Of a stretch of DNA of 64,000 nucleotides, positions 37,059 to 48,596 are shown piece after piece. The stretch is taken from assembly GCF_964340395.1 (NCBI RefSeq), contig NC_135563.1, forward strand, positions 14,267,151 through 14,331,150, read 5' to 3'. Origin of the DNA: Glandiceps talaboti. Its lineage: Eukaryota; Hemichordata; Enteropneusta; Spengelidae. The position numbers and the translations under genes were made by a program. Numbering within the stretch: the stretch's first letter is position 1; each line of letters begins with the position of its first letter. The notes below the pieces were generated by a model. The model was not told where the DNA came from. It did not search any database and worked only from the letters and a program-made list of their open reading frames with translations.

Positions 37059-40000
37059 TTATGCTTTCTCGTTTTGTGGCTCCAAATTTTGTCGTTTGGC
37101 AGGAGGCTGGTCCTCATGATCTCTCTCTAGTTGTCTACTAGCACTGCCCCGTGCCTTCTCTTCTTCATGTTTCAGTGCTGGTGGACTTCTCTTTAAAGTA
37201 CCTGACCTTTGTGGTGTACCGGGAGGCATAATTTTGGCTGGACTCTGAAACAGGCAAGCCAACAAATTTAAATTATTAAATAGTCCAATATCTAGTTCAG
37301 CACGCAGACATTAAGCGACAAATGCATCATAATCATGAGGAAGGTTCCTGAAATAGGTAGCAACAAAATATTTAATGTCCTTGTAAATAAGTGAAGAACC
37401 AGTCCTACCACCTGATGTTGGGTAAGTCTGGTTGGTGACCTGAATCTTTTTGTCAACATGTTCTGTAAGCGGAATATAACTCCCTAAGGTTAACTGAACT
37501 GCTGAATATACATTAATAATGACCCAGAATAAGGTAAACAAACTTGTGTGTTGACCAGTACGAGGTCAAGCCTGTGTGTTGACCAGTATGGGGCCAAACC
37601 TGTGTGTTGACCAGTTTGGGGCAAACCTGGCCTTACATGTACCTACCTCTGGGGTTTGAGTCCATCTGTTGAATTCTTTTTCCATCCAAGTGTCCACACA
37701 CTTAGCAATAGCTTGTTTGTTTGCAGCATCCTTCACAAATACATACAGAACTTGCTCTTGAAACCTTTCAGGCAGTAAGAATGACACCTGTACATAGAAA
37801 AGTGAAAATTGATGAGAATATTGTTCAACTTAAACATTAATTTCACTTGTATTCTTTTGACAACTAAAAGGCCTGACTGTGCTAGAAAATGAAATCAATT
37901 TTATTATAGCAATGAAATGGTAATGGGTATATTATTGGATAAAGTTCCTTTTCTAACCCCACCCCAACCCCATTGTGCTCAATAACAACACATTTCACAC
38001 CATAAACAATACTAACTATTATCCTATACCTAAAAGTGAGTGGTTTTGATACATTCCGTTCAAATTCCTGTCTCAATAAAGTGTCCGTAAATTTTAACAA
38101 ACTTTACACAAGGGGATACAAAAAGAACTCTTACAATAGACCAGGTTTTATACTATGAGAAAAGAACAGATGGTGAAAAGAAACACCTACATACCTCATC
38201 TTTAGGTATCCTAAATGATGTCTTTACGTCATTCTTGCTATAGAATAGTAAGTTGTCTATAGGATTTTTATCTTTCATACCATAGTTGAATTTTGCAATC
38301 TGAAAAGTAAAGAGATTAGATTGCATATCAAATGATGTCAAAGTTCAATCTCAAGTGCTTCTAACAATCTCTCATCTTTGAGCTAAATTTGAATGTCAGT
38401 GAAAATGATATGTCGTGAATGCGACACTCTATATTAAACTTTGGACTTCACAATATCTCATCTTTGAGCTAGGTTTGAATGCAAAATGTCAGTGAAAATG
38501 ATATGCAACAAACATAACACTATAAGTTTGAACTTGACAATCTCTCATCTTTGAACTAGATTTGAATGTCAGTGAAAATGATATGTAATGAATGTAGGGT
38601 CTATGAATGAATGTAACACTATAACTTTGAACTTGACAATCTCTTATATGTGGGCTAGATTTGAATGAGAAATGTCAGTGAAAGAGTTGTACAAGGAATG
38701 ATACAATGAACCCATGTAGTATGTAGTGTCACCCTTGTGCTAGATTTGAAAGAAACATTACTTGTGCTGTGCAAGAAATGATGCACTAATACATTCTTTG
38801 CACAACTTTGATGTGAAGTACATTAACAAGTATGTCACACACTGGTTATGACTTACAGTAATATTCTATACTTGTAACTGATTTAGTCAATCACTGGACG
38901 GCTTGCTTACCTTGACCGTGATGTTGTTGCTTTCAAAACTTTTATCATATTGTACTATCTCTTCGGCTATGGCAGCTTGTACAACCTGCAATGATATAAA
39001 CAAAACCAACTAATATCAGATCAAAGTTTATACTTCTGTAAGGATTCTGAAAACATATTACATATCAAGAATTGTGAAAAAAAAAACCACAGCAAGAGTA
39101 GAAAAGTTACGATTACAAGTCAATAAATTACTTTTTTTAACAATCTATATTACAGCTGTTTCACATCATCACTAGCTGAAAGCAAACCATGACAACAGTT
39201 TTTTGGAAAGGGATGAGAAAAACATTGCAAGCTTTGTTCTTACCTCAACATCTTTTAAATAAACATCCTTAGGCAGTTTCTTCTTTTTCACAACTTTGTA
39301 CGCATCTCGGTTCTTCACCACTCTCAACAACAACTTTCTTGCTGCTTCTAGCTTTTTTTGCGAACTTCTCTTTTCTAGGAATGTTTCAAGAAAATCTAAA
39401 CTTGGTGCAATCGATGAATCACTACCAACTAGTTCCTTAATCTTATCAAGACAACCTTTGGCCTCAGAGACATCTTTCTTTTCAGCATGGTGAATTATCT
39501 GCCAAAATATCCCATCATCCAATTGGACATAAGCCTCCATATCATTGATTGCGTCCACCATCTTGAAAGTATCACTGCAAACATAAAAGGACCAGAGTCA
39601 TTATAATTACAAGTTTTGATGAAAGGCATTCAAGGGATAAGGAATCTCCTGGAGGAAATTGTTTATCAAACTATGGTATTTTCACTGATGTTTCTTTTCA
39701 GCTATCAAGTTATATAAATATGGAAATAAAATTACATTTCTCCAAGAAAGACTCACCCATTTGGTTTTGTCAATACAAATGACTCTCCAGCTAACTGCAA
39801 GGCATCTGATATCCTATGAATAAACATAAAATTATAAACATTCTAATTTTTGAGAATGTTCTTTTTTTGCTAAATGTCATAAAACTTGCTGGTTTCACTA
39901 CACAGTTTGTGAATTGCTGGCCATTATCATTTTCACCAAGCGTTATTGATAACAAATACTGATGCAATTTAATGTAATACTTATTTAAACCAGTTGTATT

Positions 40001-43000
40001 TTGAGTGTATGATATCCAATTCTTCTAAATCATGAACCACACTGCCAAGCTTATTACACTGATATTTCAGGTAAAAATAATATGGAAAAGTCACAACTGC
40101 TATGTACTATCAAAATATAATGAAACTTCTATGTATTACAAATTTAATTAAGGACAATGTGCTAATTGATATAGTCTAGTTCCTGACAGACTGTATTCCG
40201 TACTACGTTAACTTCATACTTATACCGTCTAGTCAAGCCTGTTACTCAAGGCATTAATTGTGGCCAACCCCATGGTGAGCATAGTGCTAACAGCACATGT
40301 CAGTAGTAATCCATCACAAATTGACAGGCTGTCGTCATCTCTCATTAATATTCATTTCATACAGCTGTTTTGACTATGTCCAATGTCCAACCAGGACTCC
40401 ATCTCCAGTCTGTTTAAGACTAAAATCATGTGGGGACACGATGACATCATCATGTTTATATGAACGCTGTAGGTGGGAGCACAGAATTCTGTGCGAGAGT
40501 CATGGGCTTGACTAGACGGTATAAGCGTGAAATTTACATAGTATGGAATACGGTCCATCAGGAACTAGACTATAGTTGTTGTGAAATTAATATACACAAC
40601 AATCAGTATTTATTGACATAATCTGATTTCTTATCTTGTGTATATTTAGTGTATTGACAAAGGGACTGCTTCATTCATTGAGGTCCCAAAGGTGACTCCG
40701 AGGTGACATATCTTTTTGGCCTTTTCTGTTTGTATAAACGAGAGCCTGACATATATCTTAAGTGATATATTTTACTGATAAAATGATAACTATGGTATTG
40801 TACAACTCCATGACTCTGGAAATGGCTTTATTCCTTACACTGGAATTTCCCTTTCAAAAATCTACCAACATCGATGCATCAAATCTTACTTACATTGACT
40901 CTAAAGCCAGCTTGACTGTGTGTTGATAGGCATTTCTGTGTAGACGATGGCGAGTATGAAACATTTCATATGCATTGTCAACTTCCTGAAATAAATCAAA
41001 ATAAGTTATTGTAAACCAATAGAAAAATGTGCTTTCATTTCTATATTACAGAAATTGATTTCAAAACATTATTTATTTACAATGATTCATATGACTAAAT
41101 ACATATTTTGCTATCTTAAATTTGTAAGTTGCTTGAGCACTAGTGGCCAACCATCAACAATATGTACTGTGAAGTCTAGTTGATTGATCAGCATATAACT
41201 TAACATATTTCATCATAACTAACCAATACAAAACTGTACATAATCTTGACTTGTAAATACATTGTATTGGTCAGTAGTAAATACATATGCAAGTCCTATA
41301 ATCTCACCTCTAACACAAATATGATGTGTTCCATGGTACATTCACCTTATTTCTAACCATATATGGTGTGTTCCTGTGTAAACTCACCTTGTCCCTGACA
41401 CAAATACGATGTGTTCCTTTGTAAACTCACCTTGTCCCTGACACAAATATGGTGTGTTCCTTTCTCTCCATCTTGAACAACTCTGCAAAACTTAATAAAT
41501 CGACTATGGTCAAAGTTATTGGCGATGTTAAGATGTTTGCAGTCTCTGGCAAAATAATCCCACTTGTCAACATCAATACCATTAGTTTTGTTAGACACAA
41601 CCTGGAGGAAAATAAATACATGTAAGCTGAGTTATTTCTATCAGAGTGTGTAAAGACTTATTTGAGTGAATACAATATCAAATATTACGGTGAAAACCGA
41701 TGCCATAACAAAATGAAATGGAACAAAACAATGGTCTTACCTCATACAGGAAGTATTTTTCAGGTTCTGGTCTGGCCTGGTAAAATTCAGCCTGCACAAA
41801 ATATGATAAAAAAACATAACTGATTCAATGAAAACTTTTAGTGATAAAATACTGTAATATTAGAAGTGAGGAAGGAATATTGAAAGGATTTATGACTGTG
41901 GTCGTACTTCCACAGGTTTTGTGTTCAAAAGTTCAGTAGAAAACACCACAAGCATGAGTTCAAATGCCTTGAGTACACTGTACCCACAGTGGCACTGATG
42001 TACCATGGATGATGGGCTTCTGTTATTATTATGAATGTTTTATCCAAAGAATACAACTTTGCATTCACTTGATTTTGTGTACACAATTGACTATTCCTTC
42101 ACATACAGGCATGCAGTAATGTTTTTGGTAGATACCAGGGGTAGTATAGTACCAATGGTATGTGCATGCACCAATGCAAGTCATACTAAGACTATCCCTA
42201 CATAATACGTCATAGTTCGCTGAAATACAACAGCACCTACTTTCTCATAGGTTCCCTTCTTCATTGGTCCAAATATCATTTCCTTTATAAGATGGATTTC
42301 ATCTTCACCAATATCGTAGTTGTATTTCTCAAATTCTGATTTCAATCCATAATCTTCATTGTTGATGATAATGTCAAATAATTTGATGGATCCCAACTCA
42401 TGCTGATGAAGACAAAAAACAAGTTAAATATAAAGTATCCAAACAGGTACAGGTAATTTCATTTTGAGCAGTAGACACTCGATCAGATTACTCCACAGAA
42501 GATGTGCATTACATCTTGGGATAATTCTAGAACCAGTATGCCCTATAATGATAGCCAAATTTTGTTGTTGTGAGTCAAAATGACATTTCTTGTGAGTCAC
42601 CACATAGTAAGAGATAGTGGAACACCAAATGTTGGTGTATCACTAGAAATTGTATGCGTCGGTGGCATGTCAAATTGGCTTAGAGGACACACTAAAGCTA
42701 CAGAGGTAAGGTTTATCACAACATTCTCAACTTTCAGTAACAGTTAAACTAATATAAACGTACCTCCCACGTCTCGTATCCTTCAGGTTTTAGTCTTGGG
42801 ATAACATTTTGATCAAAAAGATGTGAAAATGGTCCATGCCCTAAAACACAAATTTAATATCATAAATTATTAGTAGAAATACACAACATAAACACTTTTC
42901 TTCCAGCTACATGTACATTTCATGATACATGTCCACATGTACATTTCATGATAACTAACAATTTCATTGTACTAAATCAAAGATGTCTAAACTTATTCTT

Positions 43001-45410
43001 TGGACTCAATTTTGAAATTCAGAATTCATTTTCAATACAAAATTGCAAAAGTAAAAGTTAGAAAATTTCTTAAGTTTTCTGCCTGGTTGTGTAATGACTG
43101 TGCTCCATCCCACACACTGTTCGCTACAACTAGAACAGTCTGGTAATTCCTGTTTCAATTTACATAACAAATATAAATTTACATAACAACTACAACTTTA
43201 CATAACAACTGTACACATTTACATAACAACCACAAATTTACATAACAAATGTACAACTTTACCTAGATCATGGCATAAAGCTGCAATCTGAACACACAAG
43301 GCTTCTTCCTTGGTGATATGACTGGGATGAATTGCCTGGAGATGGTGGATTAACTGCTGAGCCAAATGACAAGTTCTAAAAGGAGACCATGATAAAATCA
43401 AAAAATGATATTATGTCAAATTTGTCTCGATATTAGAACCAGTATGTTAGTATATTAGATACACCAGGTATATGGAGAAAGATTAGGGTGTCTTAAATTT
43501 GTCAAGTGTCTTTCATGTTTGATTGCGGTACTGGAGGGACATATAGTGAAATTTTTTTTTCTGTAGTAGTTCACTGATAGTCTGTGGTTGCTCAAGATTT
43601 GATACAGTACTTGAGGGTATCTCCACAGTAGAGGACAGTTACTTTGGCTTTTGATTTATGTTAGCACTCGACACAGTTGCTTGGTAGAATATTTCTTCAT
43701 GGGTCCTGTCTACAACGCGTTACCCTAAAGCTTCTGACTAGGACAAAATTGTGCAGATGTCAACTACTCAGTATTCCACATACATGTAATGTGTATATAT
43801 TGTTAGTCAAACCTGAGTTGAAATGTGACAACCACTCATGGAAAATATAACAATGGGATGCTCTTTGATTTCTATTATGTATTTAGAAAGTTTGTTAGCG
43901 TTTCCGCCCCCAAAACACAACCAAGAAATAAGAAGTCTTTCAATTATACATACCCAATACTGTGTTCAAATCTACTGTGACATGCTCCAGGGTACACATA
44001 ACATAATGCTCCAAGTTGCTTTAGATTCCGTAATCTCTGAAATTCCAGAGTGTCAATAATTTTGACCAATATTGGATGTAACTCAATGTGACCATGTATT
44101 GGATCATTGAAAACCTGGAACAAATTGAAATGAAATGCTTTGCGTAAATCATTGAAAAGTTCATCATGAACAACATGAAATCAAACAAACTAAAACAAGG
44201 TTTGCTAGACCTGTTGCAACTGAACAAAACTAAGACTTATTGAATATATATGAATTTCTGATTTTGTCTACAGTTGATTAAATTTGAAATTGCATGTATT
44301 TTGAAGTCCAGAGTGTATTACAAATGAAAACAATGGCAACTGTTCTGATTTTGGTAATTTAAAAATTAGTATGATGGATTAGACCTACTGAGGCAGCTCA
44401 GCAAAGCCTGAGTGGCACGTCTTGGCGAGAAACATTTTACTATTTATTACAATGCCCTCGATGTCTTTCATATTTCCAAGTCTAGACAAGCCACACATTA
44501 TCATAGTTATAGTCTAAAGACCACCTGTGGCTTCAAATACCAAAATCTCTCAACATGAGACTCAAAGCAACGGACAACCTCACACTAGCAGGCTATTTGC
44601 CAGCAGTTCCAATAAAGTGGAATTCTATCATGATAAAGATTGCAAATTAGTGCAATTTTCCCAAGTTACCGAGGCTCCCCACAAACATATTAAGATGCAA
44701 GGAATGAATATCTATCTGCTTCAAGTTTTCCCAGATTTCCCCCTCTGTTATATTTTTACCAGGTTCCCAAACCTTAGCACAGTAGTAGCCTTTCAAGGGC
44801 TCTACGCATTTTGCAAATAGTCACTTAGGTTATTAGTATCATTTCACACAAAAGACCACAGTTGTGTATGTATGTGTTTTACAAAACATGTTTAATTCAG
44901 ATAAAGAGATAAAAAGCCTGGAGTCTTCAGCAAGTCTAAAGACCTCCATTAATTGTCTTGAAGTTGAAATGGATGACTCCAAACTAAGTAAGTTAGCTGG
45001 AGCATAGACCCTCCACCAAGGGTGGGTGGAGGGTCTATGGCTGGAGGGAAAACCCTCCACTGTCTATGCTTAGCCCTGAGACTTGTGCTTATCTCAAGGA
45101 GCTAACACCAAGACAAATATTTTGGATAGTGGGTGGAGGGTACAATGGAGGGGAAGACCATACATTGTCCATGCTAAAACTAACTGTACTTGAATATGTG
45201 CTTCACAGGTTTTAAATCAGTTTGTCAATCAAGAGTTTAATAATGGAAGTGTAAATGACCTATTCATGGACTACACAACACATGATAAATAAACATTTTA
45301 CAGACTCTAGTATTTTCTTGTCTTACCTTGGTTTTCACATGTTGGTGCCCGTCTTCTCCAATGATGCTATCATCACCATATGTGCTTTGTGAACTATCCA
45401 CACGTATCAT
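37059..45410 (-). CDS. SAMHD1: SAMHD1-type dNTP triphosphohydrolase, no SAM domain
   Basis: Fourteen coding exons (minus): 45327-45410, 43954-44114, 43263-43375, 42764-42840, 42241-42402, 41741-41791, 41431-41601, 40894-40985, 39757-39813, 39244-39574, 38911-38985, 38195-38299, 37647-37787, 37059-37244. Every phase joins, giving 601 residues (human 626). SAMHD1 hydrolyses dNTPs to nucleoside and triphosphate and limits dNTP pools. The HD centre is complete: FEHS (His79), CHDLG (His117, Asp118), HGPFSH, and [11 protein letters not shown]. The guanine allosteric site is kept: VFNDPIHGH and [15 protein letters not shown]. The N-terminal SAM domain is absent: the first in-frame ATG (45410) starts 28 residues before the HD core, after a 5'UTR acceptor at 45417 and a probable 5'UTR exon ending at 45935 (GGC|GTAAG). 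Exon 39244-39574 has about 38 extra residues compared with human. The tail holds a TPQR site like the CDK target TPQK, and a basic PPAKRQ. Confidence 0.93.
37311..37538 (-). other. Open frame in last SAMHD1 intron, unexplained
   Basis: A 76-codon frame lies between the last two SAMHD1 exons. It has varied composition and ends in [14 protein letters not shown] before a stop. No family is recognised and no clear acceptor gives it the phase of the preceding exon. It might be an alternative terminal exon, but chance is more likely. Confidence 0.15.
37541..37625. repeat. 27-bp triplicate in SAMHD1 intron
   Basis: Three copies of TGTGTGTTGACCAGTA/T followed by a variable GGGGCCAAACC lie just beside the donor of exon 37647-37787. 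Confidence 0.85.
38340..38700. repeat. About 85-105-bp degenerate tandem repeat in SAMHD1 intron
   Basis: Four copies with core CAATCTCTCATCTTTGAGCT, AGATTTGAATGTCAGTG and AAAATGATATG; spacing varies because some copies carry a short extra segment. Confidence 0.88.
40172..40573. mobile_element. MITE with about 65-bp inverted ends in SAMHD1 intron
   Basis: The left end TATAGTCTAGTTCCTGACAG and the following CTGTATTCCGTACTACGTTA are mirrored at the right end (GGAATACGGTCCATCAGGAA, then CTAGACTATA). The inverted repeats reach to CTTATACCGTCTAGTCAAG on the left. No transposase is encoded. It lies in the intron between exons 40894-40985 and 39757-39813. Related half-elements occur at 58656-58850. 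Confidence 0.85.
41281..41450 (-). repeat. SAMHD1: Tandemly duplicated exon end and splice donor
   Basis: The last about 30 bases of exon 41431-41601 plus its donor are repeated downstream with a 43-base period (CTCACCTTGTCCCTGACACA occurs twice, then two more diverged copies). Use of the second donor would add 43 bases and shift the frame. Confidence 0.85.
43557..43625 (-). pseudogene. Copied fragment of the terminal exon at 63628-63833
   Basis: About 69 bases match 63637-63705 almost base for base (CTGTAGTAGTTCACTGATAG, then TCTGTGGTTGCTC and GATTTGATACAGTACTTGAG). On the minus strand the fragment keeps an open frame of about 22 residues (VEI, then [20 protein letters not shown]) but has no splice context. 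It lies in the SAMHD1 intron between exons 43954-44114 and 43263-43375. Confidence 0.8.
45003..45062. repeat. Perfect 15-bp hairpin with family members elsewhere
   Basis: CATAGACCCTCCACC (45003-45017) pairs with GGTGGAGGGTCTATG (45025-45039) over a 7-base loop. A second GGAGGG/CCCTCC pair follows. The same half-motif occurs at 4085-4100 and 6966-6984. Confidence 0.85.
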
Positions 45411-46702
45411 ATTGTGTCTGAAACGTTAAAAAATGATAGCTAAATACATGTCACCTTTTTCATAAATTATCATATCATATGTTATTACTCAAGGAATATT
45501 TTTGACTTTCTAGCAGTGTATCTAAAAAATAACCGCATTGTTATATTAGGAATGGTTTATTGATTATTGGAATGTGTAACTTGAAAGTTGAAGGCACGGT
45601 TCGCATTTTATTTTTTAATTCATTTTCCGAACTTTGAATTTTTCACATCGGGTCGAGGTGATATGCGATGTATTATTTTTCTGCATTTCCCGACCAATAA
45701 CTTTACAAATACACGGTATCCTGTATTGCTTTTCGTACAGAATGGCTCGAACCTAGTGCAGCCACGTTACCCCAGGTTCCATATTTTTATTGAATGAAGA
45801 ACTCCGACCAACAATCGCCGAGATGATTTTCAATTCTAAGAAGTCACCGAAAAACGTAAACAAACAACATTATCGGTCATGTGTGTAACGAACAACTGTT
45901 GGCATATGCGCACAGAAAAAGTGGTCATACTTACGCCTTCTTGGACAACAGGCGGTAGGAAATACCATAAAGTGGTCATCAGTTCTCGAAGATTCGACAA
46001 TGACAACACCGCAAGCGACGCTTTTAAATGACCTTTGACCTTGTTAAGAAATTGAGGGCGGTATTCAAAATAATCTCGGTCACCATGTACCATCAATCGA
46101 GGACCGTACCCAAGCAAGAACCGTGTTACAAACAACTTATAAGTACACATAAACAAGTTAGTCAAAATATGTATTTAAGTAAGAGATATCCGTCAGTCAG
46201 TCATTTAAATACCACTCATACACACAAACATAAGTCAAAGCTTCCACTTTAAATGTAAATAATATGTTAATTGAAATTTTGTAAGCTTCAGAGAGTGCCC
46301 AGGAACTGTGTTACAAACAAACAAACAAAATAAAATGTGTATGGGTAAATGAAATATAATTTTAAACTCATGGATAACTGTATATATATAGATGTATATA
46401 CAGGCCTGTATACTATTGAAATAATATACTATTTTTATATATATACCCACAGACAATTAACCGTCTGTGATATACCATCGATGAAAAAAAACCAGTATGA
46501 AACATAGAATACTATAGTATTTCAATAGTATACAGGCCCATATATACATACGTGTATATAGATAGTTTAAAATGATATTTCATTTACCCATGCACATTTT
46601 GTTTGTTTGTTTATTTATTTGTAACATGTTCCAGGGCTCTGAGTCACTGCACTGTGCTTATAGAGCCTACAGGTCTGTACACTTGTAATTCTGTCTGACT
46701 CC

Positions 46703-46924
46703 TAGACTGTCGACAGTCGCTCGCGCCTTTTTTTCCTACGTTTTATCTAAACTCCGAACCGGCGCAACACTAGTATAATCGCAAACTGATATTGAGGGCC
46801 GAAGGCCCGAATGGTCGAGGGCCAAAGGCCCTCGATATCAGTTTGCGATTAGACTATTGTTGAGCCGGATCGGAGTTTAGATAAAACGGAGGAAAAAAAG
46901 GCGCGAGCGACTGTCGACAGTCTA
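46703..46924. mobile_element. 222-bp foldback element with 9-bp target duplication
   Basis: The left arm begins TAGACTGTCGACAGTCGCTC and runs through TTTTATCTAAACTCCG and ATCGCAAACTGATAT. The right arm mirrors it, ending GAGCGACTGTCGACAGTCTA. The arms are about 100 bases each with a few mismatches, and the GC-rich centre also folds. The flanks are the exact direct repeat TCTGACTCC at 46694-46702 and 46925-46933. Long inverted ends plus a 9-base target duplication are typical of Mutator-like (MULE) non-autonomous elements. No protein is encoded. Confidence 0.9.
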
Positions 46925-48201
46925 TCTGACTCCATGTGGTTAGACAACAATCCGTTGGGAGATTTTAGAAATATATTTTAATCTCATAATCTTCATGTTT
47001 TAAGTTCTTATTCACTTTTAGTTTTTTTATCGGAAAATGTTGTCCTTAATTTTTTAATTTTTTTTTTTACGGAGTGAACTTCTAAACATTTGGAAGAGAG
47101 CTAGAAGCTCACAAAATTATAGAATATTGTGTTGAAGTGTGTTCTCTGCTCTGTGGTTGGCGTTACCAACCTTTTCGTTTGTGATAATTTGAGATCATAA
47201 TTGTCTCAAACTATAGCAAATGTATAATAATTATATGAAAAAAATAATACAGCACCACAGGTTTTTGAAATTATTACAATAGTGCTTTCCAACACTTTGT
47301 AGGGAAACTTTACCATGGCTTGGACCTACACTGATGGCCCTCTACACATTGTCAACTCTAACAGAGCTTACAATATATTGTATTGAGCATCTCTAAGTGC
47401 ATTTTAGTAACACAATTAGATTGAAAAGGTTGAAAACTGATCTTTTTACTTTGTGTCTTCACTGTGCAGCAGGTAAAAGAGTGTTCTAATCCGTTCTAAT
47501 CTAATCTGTGACAAATTGCGTCCACCCCTTCTGAAACCCTGAACACTGCATGAGACATAATAATAATTTTTATAATAATAATGATCTTTATTTATACTGG
47601 ATAGTTCTTTAAGTACATAAACACTTGTCTCCCAAGAAGTCCAGTGAGGACCATCCCTCATGTGTTCTATGTTAATGCAGGAGGAAACTGGAGTACTCGG
47701 GGAAAACCTGCGTTGTTCGGTAGAGTGAAACTGAACAACACTCTTCTTACTTACATAAAGTAAACACCGCTTTTCAACATTCAATATGTACCATAATAAG
47801 AGGGGGCGCCCTCTCTGGTGAAGTATGAAAAACATGCAATACAGCTATACTTGAATTGTTATTTGTTAAAATGTCCAAATGTAAGTGCCACAAGACCAAT
47901 TACATCCACCCTATATAAAATACTGTATTTGTTGTGTTTAATCATTTCATAAGCAATAACTACAATACATCTCTCTATATTACAATTTAATTTCAACAGA
48001 AGTTATGTGCTATGGTTAATTCCCGCCAAAAAACAAATGAGAAAAATAATCATTTCCTCCACTGGCTCAAATTGTTAATACTTTCCCATGGTTTATGGCA
48101 TTGATTACTACAAAAATATATGGTGCAATGTCAGTCAATCAAACTCTGTCAAAAGCCACATCATGGTTGTAATTTCCTCATAATCGTGAAATGTATGAAA
48201 A

Positions 48202-48357
<156 letters not shown>

Positions 48358-48596
48358 TTTCAATTTGCTAAGGTTGGGGAACCCTGACAACAGAAAGTGG
48401 GAATATGGTAAAACTGACATAGCTTTCCATACGCTATACCATGATAATATTGGTGGGAACCCCAGTAAAATGACAGGAGCTAGCACTCAGGTAGATTTTA
48501 TGGGATATGGGTGGGTGGTTGCTTGGTTGCATGGTTGGTTGAATTTCAGATTGTCTGACAAAAAGTTGACCGTACAATGTTCAGGTCAAGGCAAAC

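Noticed and set aside
37311-37538. Intronic SAMHD1 frame as a confirmed alternative exon
   Set aside because: No clear acceptor of the right phase; kept only as a low-confidence feature.
47446-47835. 129-codon minus-strand frame
   Set aside because: No domain recognised; its core phrase looks like a widespread dispersed repeat and no splice context supports a gene.
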